A stretch of DNA of 56,288 bases from Flavobacterium sp. (lineage in GTDB: Bacteria; Bacteroidota; Bacteroidia; Flavobacteriales; Flavobacteriaceae): assembly GCF_024305175.1 (NCBI RefSeq), contig NZ_JAMWYY010000017.1, positions 1-56,288 on the forward strand, in the 5' to 3' direction. Below the pieces are notes generated by a model. The model ran no database searches, was not told the DNA's origin, and saw only the letters and a list, made by a program, of their open reading frames with translations. Position numbers and translations under genes: made by a program. Of this stretch, positions 1-8,917 are shown piece after piece (position 1 is the stretch's first letter; each line of letters opens with the position of its first letter).

Positions 1-127
1 ATCAAAACATGATATATTCATGTTTTAACTTCACTTTTGCTTATACATTTAGTGGCTGTTAAGTAAAGTTATTTTTATTGCTCCCACAGGCATTTTACCT
101 AACTTTACAGTATAAATTACACGCCTG

Positions 128-2152
128 ATGAACGAACTTTCTACAGAAACCAGCCCATACCTGTTACAACATGCCAATAACCCGATATACTGGAAAGCAT
201 GGAACGAAACCACACTTGAAAAAGCAAAAGCCGAAAACAAGCTTATTGTTTTAAGTGTTGGTTATTCAGCATGCCACTGGTGCCATGTTATGGAGCATGA
301 AAGTTTCGAGGATGATGAAGTGGCGGAAGTAATGAACAGTCATTTTGTTTCGATAAAAGTTGACCGTGAAGAAAGGCCTGATGTAGATGCTGTTTATATG
401 AAAGCGGTTCAGTTAATGACCGGGCAGGGTGGCTGGCCTATGAATGTAGTACTGCTGCCAGACGGCAGGCCCGTTTGGGGCGGGACTTACTTCCGTAAGG
501 AAAACTGGATATCTGCATTAGAGCAACTACAGGGGCTTTTTAAAAGCGAACCTGAAAAAGTAATAGAGTATGCCGAAAAGCTGCATGCAGGCGTGCAGGC
601 TATGATACCGGTAGGCAATACTGAAGAAGGCCCTATACCACACCCTGATAACATAAAGCCGATTATAGAAAAATGGTCGCGCAGCTTTGACGATGAGTAT
701 GGTGGCTATGCCCGTGCACCAAAATTTATGCTGCCGGATAATTACCTTTTTTTACAGCGCTACGGTTATCAGGAAAACAGGCCTGACATTTTAGCCTTTA
801 CAGACCTTACCCTCACCCGGATGGCATGGGGCGGACTTTTTGATACTGTTGGCGGCGGCTTTTCGCGCTATTCGGTTGATATGCGCTGGCACGTGCCGCA
901 TTTTGAAAAGATGCTTTATGATAACGGGCAATTAATGAGCCTGTATGCAGAAGCCTACAAACGCACAAATAACCCGCTTTATAAAGAAGTAATAGAAAAA
1001 ACAATGGATTTTGTAAAGCGTGAGCTGACACACGAATCCGGCGCTTTTTACAGTGCGCTGGATGCCGATAGCCTTACGCCTGCCAATCATTTAGAGGAGG
1101 GGGCTTTTTATGTATGGGAAAAGCAGGAACTTAAAGATTTGCTTGGTGAGGATTTTAACTTATTTTCCGCTGTATTCAATATAAATGAAACAGGATACTG
1201 GGAAGACGGTAAGTTTGTGCTTATACAAACGCTTCCGTTAAATGAGCTGGCGCAGAATACAGGCATTACCGAAGAAGCATTAAGGCACAAAAAACACGAA
1301 TGGGAAAAGCTGCTGTTTGCAGAACGTGAAAAAAGACAGCGTCCACGGCTTGATGACAAAGTGCTGACATCATGGAATGCGCTTATGCTAAAAGGCTACG
1401 CAGACTGCTACATGGCGTTGGGAAGAGAAGAATATCTTACTGCTGCGCTTAAAAATGCTGCATTTATAACTGAAGTTATGTGGAGCCCGGAAGGCAATTT
1501 ATGGAGAACCTACAAAAACAGGACTACCAAAATAGAAGGCTTCCTGGAGGATTATGCGCTGACCGCGCAGGCACTTATCAGGTTATATGAAGCAACTCTT
1601 GATGAAAAATGGCTAACGTATGCACGCCAGCTTACCGATTATTGCCTTGATCATTTTTATGATGAAAAGCAGCAATTTTTTGCCTATAATTCATTTAACG
1701 GCGAAAAACTGATAGCTCCGCATTTTGAGACCGAAGACAATGTAATACCTGCCTCTAATTCAGTTATGGCAAATGTGCTTTACACGCTAAGCCTGCTGTA
1801 CAATAATAGCCATTATGAGAAAATTGCACTGCAAATGCTGTATCATATACTGCCCTCGCTCGATTATCCTTCAGCATTTTCTAACTGGCTCAACCTATGG
1901 CTTAGCCTTTCGGCAGAAAACAGGGAACTTGCCGTATGCGGAAGCAATGCGCTATATGCCATAAAGGAGATAAATAAAGAATACCTGCCGCATGTTATAA
2001 AAGCAGGCGCTATAACCCCGTCTGATATTCCTTTTCTTGAAAACCGCTTTGTTAAAGATACTTTAATGTTTTATGTTTGTAAGAATAAGGCTTGTAATTT
2101 GCCGGTTTCTACAGCAGAAGAAGCTTTAAATGATGTTAAAATTAAATATTAA
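128..2152 (+). CDS. Thioredoxin-domain protein of the YyaL/SPATA20 (DUF255) family
   Basis: A complete 674-residue protein of usual family length. Residues 1 to about 165 form the thioredoxin-like domain, with the family's CHWCHVM signature (Cys49 and Cys52). From about 190 onward the sequence looks like the alpha/alpha-barrel of N-acylglucosamine epimerase-like enzymes; the HFEKMLYDN block at about 258 is very typical. There is no signal peptide, so it should be cytoplasmic. The biochemical role of the family is not established; a redox role is inferred from the Cys pair. The mscS-like gene starts 2 bases after the stop, so the two are probably cotranscribed. No clear -7 box was found in the first 127 bases. 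Confidence 0.93.
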   Translation: MNELSTETSPYLLQHANNPIYWKAWNETTLEKAKAENKLIVLSVGYSACHWCHVMEHESFEDDEVAEVMNSHFVSIKVDREERPDVDAVYMKAVQLMTGQGGWPMNVVLLPDGRPVWGGTYFRKENWISALEQLQGLFKSEPEKVIEYAEKLHAGVQAMIPVGNTEEGPIPHPDNIKPIIEKWSRSFDDEYGGYARAPKFMLPDNYLFLQRYGYQENRPDILAFTDLTLTRMAWGGLFDTVGGGFSRYSVDMRWHVPHFEKMLYDNGQLMSLYAEAYKRTNNPLYKEVIEKTMDFVKRELTHESGAFYSALDADSLTPANHLEEGAFYVWEKQELKDLLGEDFNLFSAVFNINETGYWEDGKFVLIQTLPLNELAQNTGITEEALRHKKHEWEKLLFAEREKRQRPRLDDKVLTSWNALMLKGYADCYMALGREEYLTAALKNAAFITEVMWSPEGNLWRTYKNRTTKIEGFLEDYALTAQALIRLYEATLDEKWLTYARQLTDYCLDHFYDEKQQFFAYNSFNGEKLIAPHFETEDNVIPASNSVMANVLYTLSLLYNNSHYEKIALQMLYHILPSLDYPSAFSNWLNLWLSLSAENRELAVCGSNALYAIKEINKEYLPHVIKAGAITPSDIPFLENRFVKDTLMFYVCKNKACNLPVSTAEEALNDVKIKY

Positions 2153-2154
2153 AA

Positions 2155-2997
2155 ATGAACGATTTTAATGATGCTTTAGAAAGGCTCAGCGAAAGCCTTG
2201 TCGATTTTTTTCCTAATCTTTTAAAGGCTATTGCCATACTGATTATAGGCATAATCGCCATTAAGTTTTTCAGGTGGTTCATGAAGCGTATCATGACACG
2301 CAGGCAGGATATGGACCCAACACTTATAAAATTCCTGATGGACCTGCTTACCTGGATACTAAGGATTTTCCTTTTTATAATGGTAGTAAACGCGTTGGGT
2401 GTAGAGACGTCTGCATTTGTTGCCGTTATTGGTGCGGCCGGTCTGGCAATAGGCCTTTCCTTGCAGGGTTCGCTTTCTAACTTTGCAGGAGGCATACTTA
2501 TCATATTATTTAAACCCTTCAGGGTTGGCGATTTTATAGAAGTGCAGGGCGAAGGGGGTACCGTTACTGAAATACAGATTTTATATACCCGCATGCTTAC
2601 CCCTAATAACCAAGTGGTATATATACCTAATGGAGCACTTTCTAACGGAAATATTAAAAACTACTCTAAAGAACCGATACGTAAAGCAGAACTTATTATT
2701 GGTGTAGCCTATAACAGCGATATTAGCCATGTAAAAAGTGTTTTAATCCGCATTATAGAAATGGATAAAACAATACTGGCAGATCCTGCACCTGTAATAC
2801 GTATAAAAGATCTGGCTGACAGCTCGGTTAACTTTCAGGTGTTTGTATGGGCCACTAATGCTGATTTCTGGCAGATGTTATCTGACTTTAAGGAAAATAC
2901 TAAAATTGAATTTGATAAAGAAGGGATTGAGATTCCCTTTCCGCAGCGCGATATTAATGTAAGGGCGTTACCGGACAAAGACAACTCAGTACTTTAA
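2155..2997 (+). CDS. Small-conductance mechanosensitive channel (MscS family)
   Basis: A 280-residue inner-membrane channel expected to open under membrane tension and release solutes on osmotic downshock. Three hydrophobic segments are visible (about 22-44, 60-82 and 86-120). The third has the Gly/Ala-rich pore helix pattern (GAAGLAIGLSLQGSLSNFAG) diagnostic of MscS, followed by the PFRVGDFIEV beta-domain motif and a C-terminal cytoplasmic vestibule. Length matches the minimal E. coli MscS type. It follows the thioredoxin-domain gene by 2 bases, suggesting one transcript. Confidence 0.95.
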   Translation: MNDFNDALERLSESLVDFFPNLLKAIAILIIGIIAIKFFRWFMKRIMTRRQDMDPTLIKFLMDLLTWILRIFLFIMVVNALGVETSAFVAVIGAAGLAIGLSLQGSLSNFAGGILIILFKPFRVGDFIEVQGEGGTVTEIQILYTRMLTPNNQVVYIPNGALSNGNIKNYSKEPIRKAELIIGVAYNSDISHVKSVLIRIIEMDKTILADPAPVIRIKDLADSSVNFQVFVWATNADFWQMLSDFKENTKIEFDKEGIEIPFPQRDINVRALPDKDNSVL

Positions 2998-3056
2998 TAG
3001 ATGGCATGTTATTTGTTAAATATTATATGAATAACATTACAGAAAAATTAAATTTC

Positions 3057-3064
3057 TATTTTTG
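3057..3064 (+). promoter_or_regulatory. Bacteroidota-type -7 box upstream of the secreted 229-aa protein
   Basis: TATTTTTG matches the TAnnTTTG consensus of the Bacteroidota primary sigma factor. It lies 23 bases before the ATG at 3088, giving an inferred leader of about 18 nt. No good TTG is seen at the -33 position, so support is partial. Confidence 0.5.
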
Positions 3065-3087
3065 AGCCACTATTAAAAACTATAATA

Positions 3088-3777
3088 ATGAAAATTTTAA
3101 AAGTATTTACACTTACAGCACTATGCACAGCCGCATTTTCGCAGGCACAGGAATTTAAATCTCAGACTTACGTGAGCGAGTCAGGCCGTTTAGGATATAC
3201 GCTAAGCAAAAAAGCGCCAAGCGAGCCGGCAACGGGTACACAATATTTTATAGAGAACTTTAATGCTGCAAGGGTTGATGACACTAAAGAACTTATACTT
3301 GCCCGCTATAATGCCTATAGCGATGAAATGGAACTAAAAGTTGACGACAACAATATAATGGTATTAGATCCTAAAGAAAATACCATTGTAAGGCTAACCA
3401 ACAATATGGCAATGTATAAGTTTACCAAATACACCAACGAAGATGGTGTGGCAAGCCAAAACTATCTTGTTGTTGTTAGTGAAACCCCTAACGTAACAAT
3501 ATATAAAAGGGAACGTGTAGAGCTACAGCCGGAGCAACACCCTACAGGCGGTTACCAAAGGTATAAGGCTGCGAACTACAAGAAACTCGATCCTGAATAT
3601 TACATTCAGTTTAACGGAGGGCCTGTAGTATTTATGTCTGACAAGAAAAAAGATGTTTACTCTTTAGTACCGGGTAAAGAAAAAGAAATTAAGGAATACG
3701 TTAAAGAAAACAGGATAGACCCTTCTAACGACAACGACCTTAAAAAACTCGGAGCTTACCTTAGCACAATTATCTAA
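3088..3777 (+). CDS. Secreted protein of unknown function (229 aa)
   Basis: I do not recognise this family. Residues 1-20 form a Sec signal peptide ending in SQAQ, so the mature protein is periplasmic or surface exposed. The mature part is hydrophilic and beta-rich, with no Cys, no membrane segment and no lipobox. It does not end in a recognisable type IX secretion C-terminal domain. It has its own likely promoter and ends 2 bases before the stop of convergent tsaB; the best terminator hairpin for it lies inside the tsaB coding region. Confidence 0.85.
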   Translation: MKILKVFTLTALCTAAFSQAQEFKSQTYVSESGRLGYTLSKKAPSEPATGTQYFIENFNAARVDDTKELILARYNAYSDEMELKVDDNNIMVLDPKENTIVRLTNNMAMYKFTKYTNEDGVASQNYLVVVSETPNVTIYKRERVELQPEQHPTGGYQRYKAANYKKLDPEYYIQFNGGPVVFMSDKKKDVYSLVPGKEKEIKEYVKENRIDPSNDNDLKKLGAYLSTII

Positions 3778-3779
3778 GG

Positions 3780-4442
3780 CTATTTGTTTACAATAAAATC
3801 TTTTAAATAATAAGGTTCAAAATAAGCGACATCAACAGTGTCGCTTATTTTATATTTATTATATGACAACAGGCTCATTTGAGATGATGATGGATATTGT
3901 ACATTGCTGTGGTAAACAAACTTACCTTGATTACCTAATACCTCACGGCACTTTTCGGCACCGTCGCCACATAAATGCAAAGGGCCATTAAGTTCTGTAA
4001 AAGAATCCGCAGTGATAATCTCCGCTTTGGTTTCCCTTAGCTTAATAAAGTCAGTAGTAAAAACAGCATTATATACTTCCATGCGCCTTGCATCAATCAT
4101 CGGGATAATTACCCCTTCCTGTTCGGTAATTTGCCTTGCAAGAAGCTCTAAGGTATCAATGGCAATAAGTGGCACATTAAGCGCATAGCACAAACCCTTA
4201 GCTGCCGAAACTCCTATACGCAGCCCGGTGTAGCTGCCCGGCCCCATGCTTACTGCAACAGCATTAATATCTTTAAATGATTTACCGGCAGCGGCAAGTA
4301 CTTCCTCTATAAAAACATGCAGTTTTTCAGCATGTGCATAGCCCTCACCTGCAAATTCTTTTAGAGAAAGGGTTACACCATCTTCTGCAACAGATACCGA
4401 GCAGTTTTTTGTTGCCGTTTCAAGGTTAAGTATAAGAGGCAT
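3780..4442 (-). CDS. tsaB: tRNA threonylcarbamoyladenosine biosynthesis protein TsaB
   Basis: A 220-residue ASKHA-fold protein. With TsaD and TsaE it forms the complex that transfers the threonylcarbamoyl group to A37 of ANN-decoding tRNAs. The N-terminus (ILNLETATKNCSVSVAEDG) and the MGPGSYTGLRIG block near residue 66 are the clear TsaB signatures. It lies 4 bases downstream of the efflux adaptor gene, so it is probably the last gene of that operon. Its 3' end contains a stem-loop that appears to terminate the opposing gene. Confidence 0.95.
   Translation of the reverse strand: MPLILNLETATKNCSVSVAEDGVTLSLKEFAGEGYAHAEKLHVFIEEVLAAAGKSFKDINAVAVSMGPGSYTGLRIGVSAAKGLCYALNVPLIAIDTLELLARQITEQEGVIIPMIDARRMEVYNAVFTTDFIKLRETKAEIITADSFTELNGPLHLCGDGAEKCREVLGNQGKFVYHSNVQYPSSSQMSLLSYNKYKISDTVDVAYFEPYYLKDFIVNK
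3820..3850 (+). terminator. Intrinsic terminator located inside the convergent tsaB reading frame
   Basis: A perfect 12-bp stem (AAATAAGCGACA at 3820-3831, TGTCGCTTATTT at 3839-3850) with a 7-nt loop, followed on the + strand by a T-rich tail (TATATTTATT). It sits 43 bases after the stop of the secreted protein gene and within the last 30 codons of tsaB on the other strand. Confidence 0.65.
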
Positions 4443-4446
4443 AGTA

Positions 4447-5736
4447 TTACTGTGTATTACCCTTTACGCGTACTTTGTCGTCAGAATTAAGTTCTTTGGT
4501 AACTGTAGTATATGGCCCTGTAATTACTACATCTCCTTTTTTAAGACCTGTTTTAACCTCTATATTGGTGTCATCCTGAATACCTGTAGTGATAGGCTTT
4601 AAAATTGCTTTATCGCCCTGCTTTATATACACACATTCATATTTTTTATCGGTGCTCCCGCCCTTCATTTCATTTTCCTTCTCCTCAAGTTCGGCTACCA
4701 CATCTTTTTTAACACCTGTAGTGTCAGATTTTACAACAACCGCACTAATCGGCACTGCCAATACTTCTTCTTTTCTTTCGGTAATAATATCAACTGTGGC
4801 AGTCATACCCGGCCTGAAAGGGGAATAGTTGGCAGGCTTGCCCTCTGTCATATCAGCATAAGAATCTTTAAGTATCCTTACCTTCACCTTAAAATTAGTT
4901 ACCTGGTCGGCAGTAAGGTCGCTGCTCGCCGAATTTGATATGCTGGTTACTTCGCCTTTAAACTTCCTTCTCAGATAAGCATCAACTTCAATCTCTGCAG
5001 GGTCTCCTATCTGTATTTTTACAATGTCATTTTCATTAACATCTACTTCAACCTCCATATTGTTAAGGTTGGCAACACGCATAATTTCGGTACCTGCCAT
5101 TTGCTGTGTACCCACAACGCGCTCACCCAGTTCGGCATCTAGCTTGGATATTGTTCCGTCAACCGGAGAATATATGGTTGTCCTGTTCAGGTTATCGCGT
5201 GCTTCGGTAACATTTGCCCCGGCACTCTGAACACTAAAGTAGGCAGACTGCTTGTTGGCCTGTGCAACCTCATAAGCCGAAATTATTTTGTCCCATTCTG
5301 ATTTAGATATTACACCTTTATCAAAAAGCTTTTTGTTACGCTCATAATTTGCCTTTGCCTCCTTTAGCTGGGCTTCAGCCTGGCTTAAGCCTGCCTTGGC
5401 TGTAGAAAGCGATGCCGCAGTACGGCTTACTCCTGATTCATACAGGTCAGGATTGATTCGCACAAGCAGGTCACCTTTTTTAATGGCCTGCCCCTCTTTA
5501 ACCGGAAGCCCTATTATCTCTCCCGACACTTCTGAAGATATTTTAACCTCTACTTCGGGTTGTACCTTACCTGTGGCTGTAACTGTTTCTACAATGGTTA
5601 TAGGCTTAACAGTAGCAACCTCTACTTCTTTGCCTTCTTCACGGTTACCTATAGCCCCCGTTTTACTTAACACGATAAGTACTATGATTATAAGTACTGA
5701 AAATCCTAATATGTAATATAATGTTTTCTTAGACAT
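4447..5736 (-). CDS. Periplasmic adaptor (membrane fusion) protein of a tripartite efflux pump
   Basis: An HlyD/AcrA/MacA-type adaptor of about 429 residues linking an inner-membrane pump to a TolC-like duct. The start chosen is the Met at 5736 (MSKKTLYYILGF), which gives an immediate N-terminal membrane anchor; the open frame extends to 5844 but that part overlaps the upstream TolC gene. A biotinyl-lipoyl-like half (EVSGEIIGLPVKEGQAIKKG), an alpha-helical hairpin rich in Ala, Lys and Gln, the second lipoyl half, then beta-barrel and membrane-proximal domains are visible. It begins 10 bases after the TolC gene. Whether the missing pump is RND or ABC (MacB) type cannot be told from this gene. 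Confidence 0.9.
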   Translation of the reverse strand: MSKKTLYYILGFSVLIIIVLIVLSKTGAIGNREEGKEVEVATVKPITIVETVTATGKVQPEVEVKISSEVSGEIIGLPVKEGQAIKKGDLLVRINPDLYESGVSRTAASLSTAKAGLSQAEAQLKEAKANYERNKKLFDKGVISKSEWDKIISAYEVAQANKQSAYFSVQSAGANVTEARDNLNRTTIYSPVDGTISKLDAELGERVVGTQQMAGTEIMRVANLNNMEVEVDVNENDIVKIQIGDPAEIEVDAYLRRKFKGEVTSISNSASSDLTADQVTNFKVKVRILKDSYADMTEGKPANYSPFRPGMTATVDIITERKEEVLAVPISAVVVKSDTTGVKKDVVAELEEKENEMKGGSTDKKYECVYIKQGDKAILKPITTGIQDDTNIEVKTGLKKGDVVITGPYTTVTKELNSDDKVRVKGNTQ

Positions 5737-5746
5737 AACTTTTTTC

Positions 5747-7117
5747 TTATTGTTGTTCAAGAATTGGTATTCCGAAATAAAACTCAAGTATTTTAACCCT
5801 GAAGATAAAATCATATTTGGCACGCAAAACATCGCTTTGTGCATTTACAGAAAGCGTCTGCGCCTGGTTAAAATCAAAAACATTGATAAGCCCCACATCA
5901 TAACGCTCGCGGGCATAATCTAACGACTGGCGGCGGGCATCTGCAGCTGCAACGGCAGCATCATAGGCTCTTAGCGCGCCAATAGCATCAGTATAGGCTG
6001 TGTAAATATTACGCTCAAGGTCAAGTTCCTGCTGCTCAAGTGCCAGTTTAGAGCGCTCTACGGCAACCTTTGCACGCTCAACGCTATTCCTTACCGCAAA
6101 GCCGTTAAGTATGGGTATAGAAAGCTGGAACCCGAAAGAGTGCCCTTTGTTATCCCATACCTGGTTCCAGAATGGTGGTGGTGTTTGCGAAATTACTTGT
6201 CCGTCTTCACCAAACGAAGTATAATCATCATAAGTAACCCTTGTATCAAGACTGTAAAAGCCCTGTAGGGTAGGCTGGTATGCCGATCTTGCAATTTTTA
6301 CATCCTGCTGGGCTACCTCAAGGTTGGCGCGTGCAAGTTTAATTACAGTCTGTTCATCTTTTGCTTTGTTATAAATGGTTTCAGGAGTCTGCACCAGCAC
6401 TTCGCTGTCTTCTTTAATGAACTCTTCATCGGCTATATCAAAATTCTGGAAATCCTCAACCTGTAATAACTGTGCAAGGCTCAGGCGCGAAAGCAAAAGC
6501 TGGTTCTCGGCATCAATAATACGCTGCCTGTCGGCGGCAACGGTAGCCTCTATATCAAGCAGGTCGCCACGTGGTATTACCCCTCCCTCCAAAAGCTGTT
6601 GCGAGCGCTCCAGTTGTTGCAGGTCTACTTCAAGCTGCTCATTCTGCACCTTCAGGTTTTCGCGGTTAAATAATATCTGCAAATAAGCATTGGCTACGTT
6701 AAGCGCCACATCTTCCTGCATTTTAGTGATATTATATTTCCCGGCAATAACAGCTAGCCTTGCGCGCTGGTTAGTGCGCTGGTTTTGCAGCCCCTTAAAG
6801 ATATCTACATTTGTGCTTAGACCTCCGGTAGTAAACTGTGTTGTCTGCTGTTGAAGGATACCCGAAAAGTTACGGATAAGACCTATGTTCCAGGAATGCC
6901 CTGCCGTAAAATTGGCACTTGGCAAAAAGTTGCCCAATACATCTTTTTTATCTATCTGGTTGAGTTTTAGGTCTAGTTCGGCCTGGCGTACCGAAATGTT
7001 GTTTTTTAAAGCATATTCTACACACTCTTTAAGTGTCCATTTTTTTTGCTGTGCGTGCATATAGCCCGTCAGTAAAAAGAACATTAGTATGTATATAGCC
7101 GTTGGTTTGCTTCTCAT
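5747..7117 (-). CDS. TolC-family outer-membrane efflux protein
   Basis: A 456-residue outer-membrane channel with a signal peptide ending near HAQQ (residues 1-23). The mature part shows the two internally similar halves of the TolC family, starting with WTLKECVEYALKNN and containing long coiled-coil stretches and the second-half counterpart near residue 330. It is the first gene of an operon with the adaptor protein and tsaB. No inner-membrane transporter gene lies beside it. Confidence 0.93.
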   Translation of the reverse strand: MRSKPTAIYILMFFLLTGYMHAQQKKWTLKECVEYALKNNISVRQAELDLKLNQIDKKDVLGNFLPSANFTAGHSWNIGLIRNFSGILQQQTTQFTTGGLSTNVDIFKGLQNQRTNQRARLAVIAGKYNITKMQEDVALNVANAYLQILFNRENLKVQNEQLEVDLQQLERSQQLLEGGVIPRGDLLDIEATVAADRQRIIDAENQLLLSRLSLAQLLQVEDFQNFDIADEEFIKEDSEVLVQTPETIYNKAKDEQTVIKLARANLEVAQQDVKIARSAYQPTLQGFYSLDTRVTYDDYTSFGEDGQVISQTPPPFWNQVWDNKGHSFGFQLSIPILNGFAVRNSVERAKVAVERSKLALEQQELDLERNIYTAYTDAIGALRAYDAAVAAADARRQSLDYARERYDVGLINVFDFNQAQTLSVNAQSDVLRAKYDFIFRVKILEFYFGIPILEQQ

Positions 7118-7138
7118 ATAGCTGAAAAGGATTTTTTA

Positions 7139-7146
7139 CAAAGGTA
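7139..7146 (-). promoter_or_regulatory. -7 box for the TolC-adaptor-tsaB operon
   Basis: The minus-strand sequence TACCTTTG matches TAnnTTTG and lies 21 bases before the TolC start at 7117. No clear -33 TTG at the right spacing. Confidence 0.5.
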
Positions 7147-7247
7147 TTTAAATTATCTAAAGTTGACTGTTTAATGTACAATGATTAGACAATTTAGACT
7201 GTTTTTTGTTACAGATTATATACTACATTTACACCGTTTTTTTAACT

Positions 7248-8651
7248 ATGCCTTATATGAAGCTAAAACTTTTTGCCGTTGCTGCGCTTGCATCGGCTTT
7301 ACTGGTATCCTGCTCTTCTGCAAAAAAGATAGAAGCATTAAAACCGGAACCGGGAAATGATAAACCCGTTGCCGTAGAAACCACCACATCTTTCATTAAC
7401 CTGCCCGTAACCATTTCCATAGCCGATGTGGAAACACAGGTTAACAAATTACTTAACGGCCTTGTTTATGAAGACAAAAAGATAGAAGATGATAACATCG
7501 CTATGAAGGTCTGGAAGACAGCACCTATAAAATTCAGTGAAAAAAACGGAAAGCTGCAAACCGTTGTGCCTATAAAAATTACAGCAAACGTGAGGTATGG
7601 TACAAACGCACTGGGCATGAATCTTTATGACACCCGCGAGGTTAACATGAACGGCGTAATAACCTTTAACAGCAAGATAGGGCTTTCTAACTGGAAGATT
7701 ACAACAGCTACTACCATAGAGTCTTTAGAGTGGAAAGAAAGCCCCAGCGTTACCATAGGCAGCAAGCAGATAAGTATAACTTACCTGATTAACCCTGCCG
7801 TTAAGCTGTTTAAAGAGCAGATTGAAGACGAGCTTGATAAAGCCATGTCTAAATCTATGGATTTTAAACCCCAGGTACTGGATGCTCTGCAACAAATAAG
7901 CACTCCCTTTCTTGCTAACGAGCAGTATGAAACCTGGTTTATGGTAACACCTAACGAACTTTATGTTACCGATGCCGTGCTTTCTAAAAAACAGATAACA
8001 ATGGACATGGGCATGAAATGCAGCATGCAGACCTGGGTGGGCGAAAAACCGGCAAGCAGCTTTAAAAAAGAGAATGTTGTATTAAAGGCTGTAAGCAAAA
8101 TGCCGGATAAAATTACGGCTACAGTGGCAGCGGTATCTACTTATGAGAGTGCAAGCAAATTAATTACCAAGAACTTTCAGGGGCAGGAGTTTGGCTCAGG
8201 CAAGCGCAAGGTTACCGTACAAAACGTAAACCTGTGGAGCAAAGACAGTAAAATGATCATTGCGCTTGACCTTACAGGTAGCATTAACGGTACTATTTAT
8301 CTTTCGGGTTACCCAAGCTACAATGCTGCTACAAAAGAAATTTACTTTGACCAGCTTGATTATGTTTTAGACACCAAAAGCGTACTGCTTAAAACTGCTA
8401 ACTGGCTTGCCGAAGGCATGATACTAAGAAAGATACAGGAAAGCTGCCGCTACTCTATAAAAGAAAACCTTGAGGAAGGTAAAAAGAACATGGCACCCTA
8501 CCTTAACAACTACTCCCCTATGCCGGGTGTATTTATTAACGGCAGTATGAACGATTTTGAATTTGAAAAAATAGAACTTACCGATAAAGCTATTATTGCT
8601 TTTATAAAAGGGTCAGGCAAAATGAACCTGAAGATAGACGGGATGAAGTAA
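7248..8651 (+). CDS. DUF4403-family lipoprotein
   Basis: About 467 residues from the Met at 7248 (MPYMKLKLFAVAALA); the Met at 7257 is equally possible, and an open frame back to 7206 looks untranslated. The signal peptide ends in a lipobox, LLVSC, so the protein should be a lipoprotein. The body looks like DUF4403, a beta-rich family of unknown function common in Bacteroidota. It stands alone on the + strand. Its stop is 2 bases from the stop of the convergent CxxC protein gene, and a perfect 8-bp stem (8640-8647 with 8653-8660) spans both stops. Confidence 0.85.
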   Translation: MPYMKLKLFAVAALASALLVSCSSAKKIEALKPEPGNDKPVAVETTTSFINLPVTISIADVETQVNKLLNGLVYEDKKIEDDNIAMKVWKTAPIKFSEKNGKLQTVVPIKITANVRYGTNALGMNLYDTREVNMNGVITFNSKIGLSNWKITTATTIESLEWKESPSVTIGSKQISITYLINPAVKLFKEQIEDELDKAMSKSMDFKPQVLDALQQISTPFLANEQYETWFMVTPNELYVTDAVLSKKQITMDMGMKCSMQTWVGEKPASSFKKENVVLKAVSKMPDKITATVAAVSTYESASKLITKNFQGQEFGSGKRKVTVQNVNLWSKDSKMIIALDLTGSINGTIYLSGYPSYNAATKEIYFDQLDYVLDTKSVLLKTANWLAEGMILRKIQESCRYSIKENLEEGKKNMAPYLNNYSPMPGVFINGSMNDFEFEKIELTDKAIIAFIKGSGKMNLKIDGMK

Positions 8652-8653
8652 TT

Positions 8654-8896
8654 TCATCCCTCTGCTTCGGGCAGCGCGTTTTTCTTTTTGCGCAGCCTGT
8701 AAACCGCATAGCCTGCAAGTGCTACAAGCAGGTAAGGAAAAATCATCAGGTAAACTATACCATCATTAACCGCTTCGGGCTTAATACCACTGTCGCTGCT
8801 CTCTAAAGCGGCACGGCACATAGCACACTGCGCGTTTGCAGATAGTGTCATAAATAAAACTGCGAGTGTGTAAACTACATTTTTCATCTTCATCAT
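8654..8896 (-). CDS. Small membrane protein with an N-terminal CxxC motif
   Basis: An 80-residue protein: a signal peptide (residues 1-22), then a CAMC motif right at the predicted mature N-terminus (Cys24 and Cys27), a short hydrophilic loop, one membrane segment (about 46-66) and a basic Arg/Lys tail. No enzymatic domain is recognisable. It is the last gene of the SCO/DUF420 group, 21 bases behind DUF420, so a role in oxidase assembly or copper handling is a reasonable inference from position and the CxxC, not a demonstrated function. Some databases attach misleading cell-division names to homologues; nothing in the sequence supports that. Confidence 0.8.
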   Translation of the reverse strand: MMKMKNVVYTLAVLFMTLSANAQCAMCRAALESSDSGIKPEAVNDGIVYLMIFPYLLVALAGYAVYRLRKKKNALPEAEG

Positions 8897-8917
8897 TATA
8901 TCTGTAACTCCTCCGGT

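Noticed and set aside
5737..5844. Upstream extension of the adaptor protein
   Set aside because: It would overlap the end of the TolC gene by about 98 bases and place non-signal sequence before the clear membrane anchor at MSKKTLYYI.
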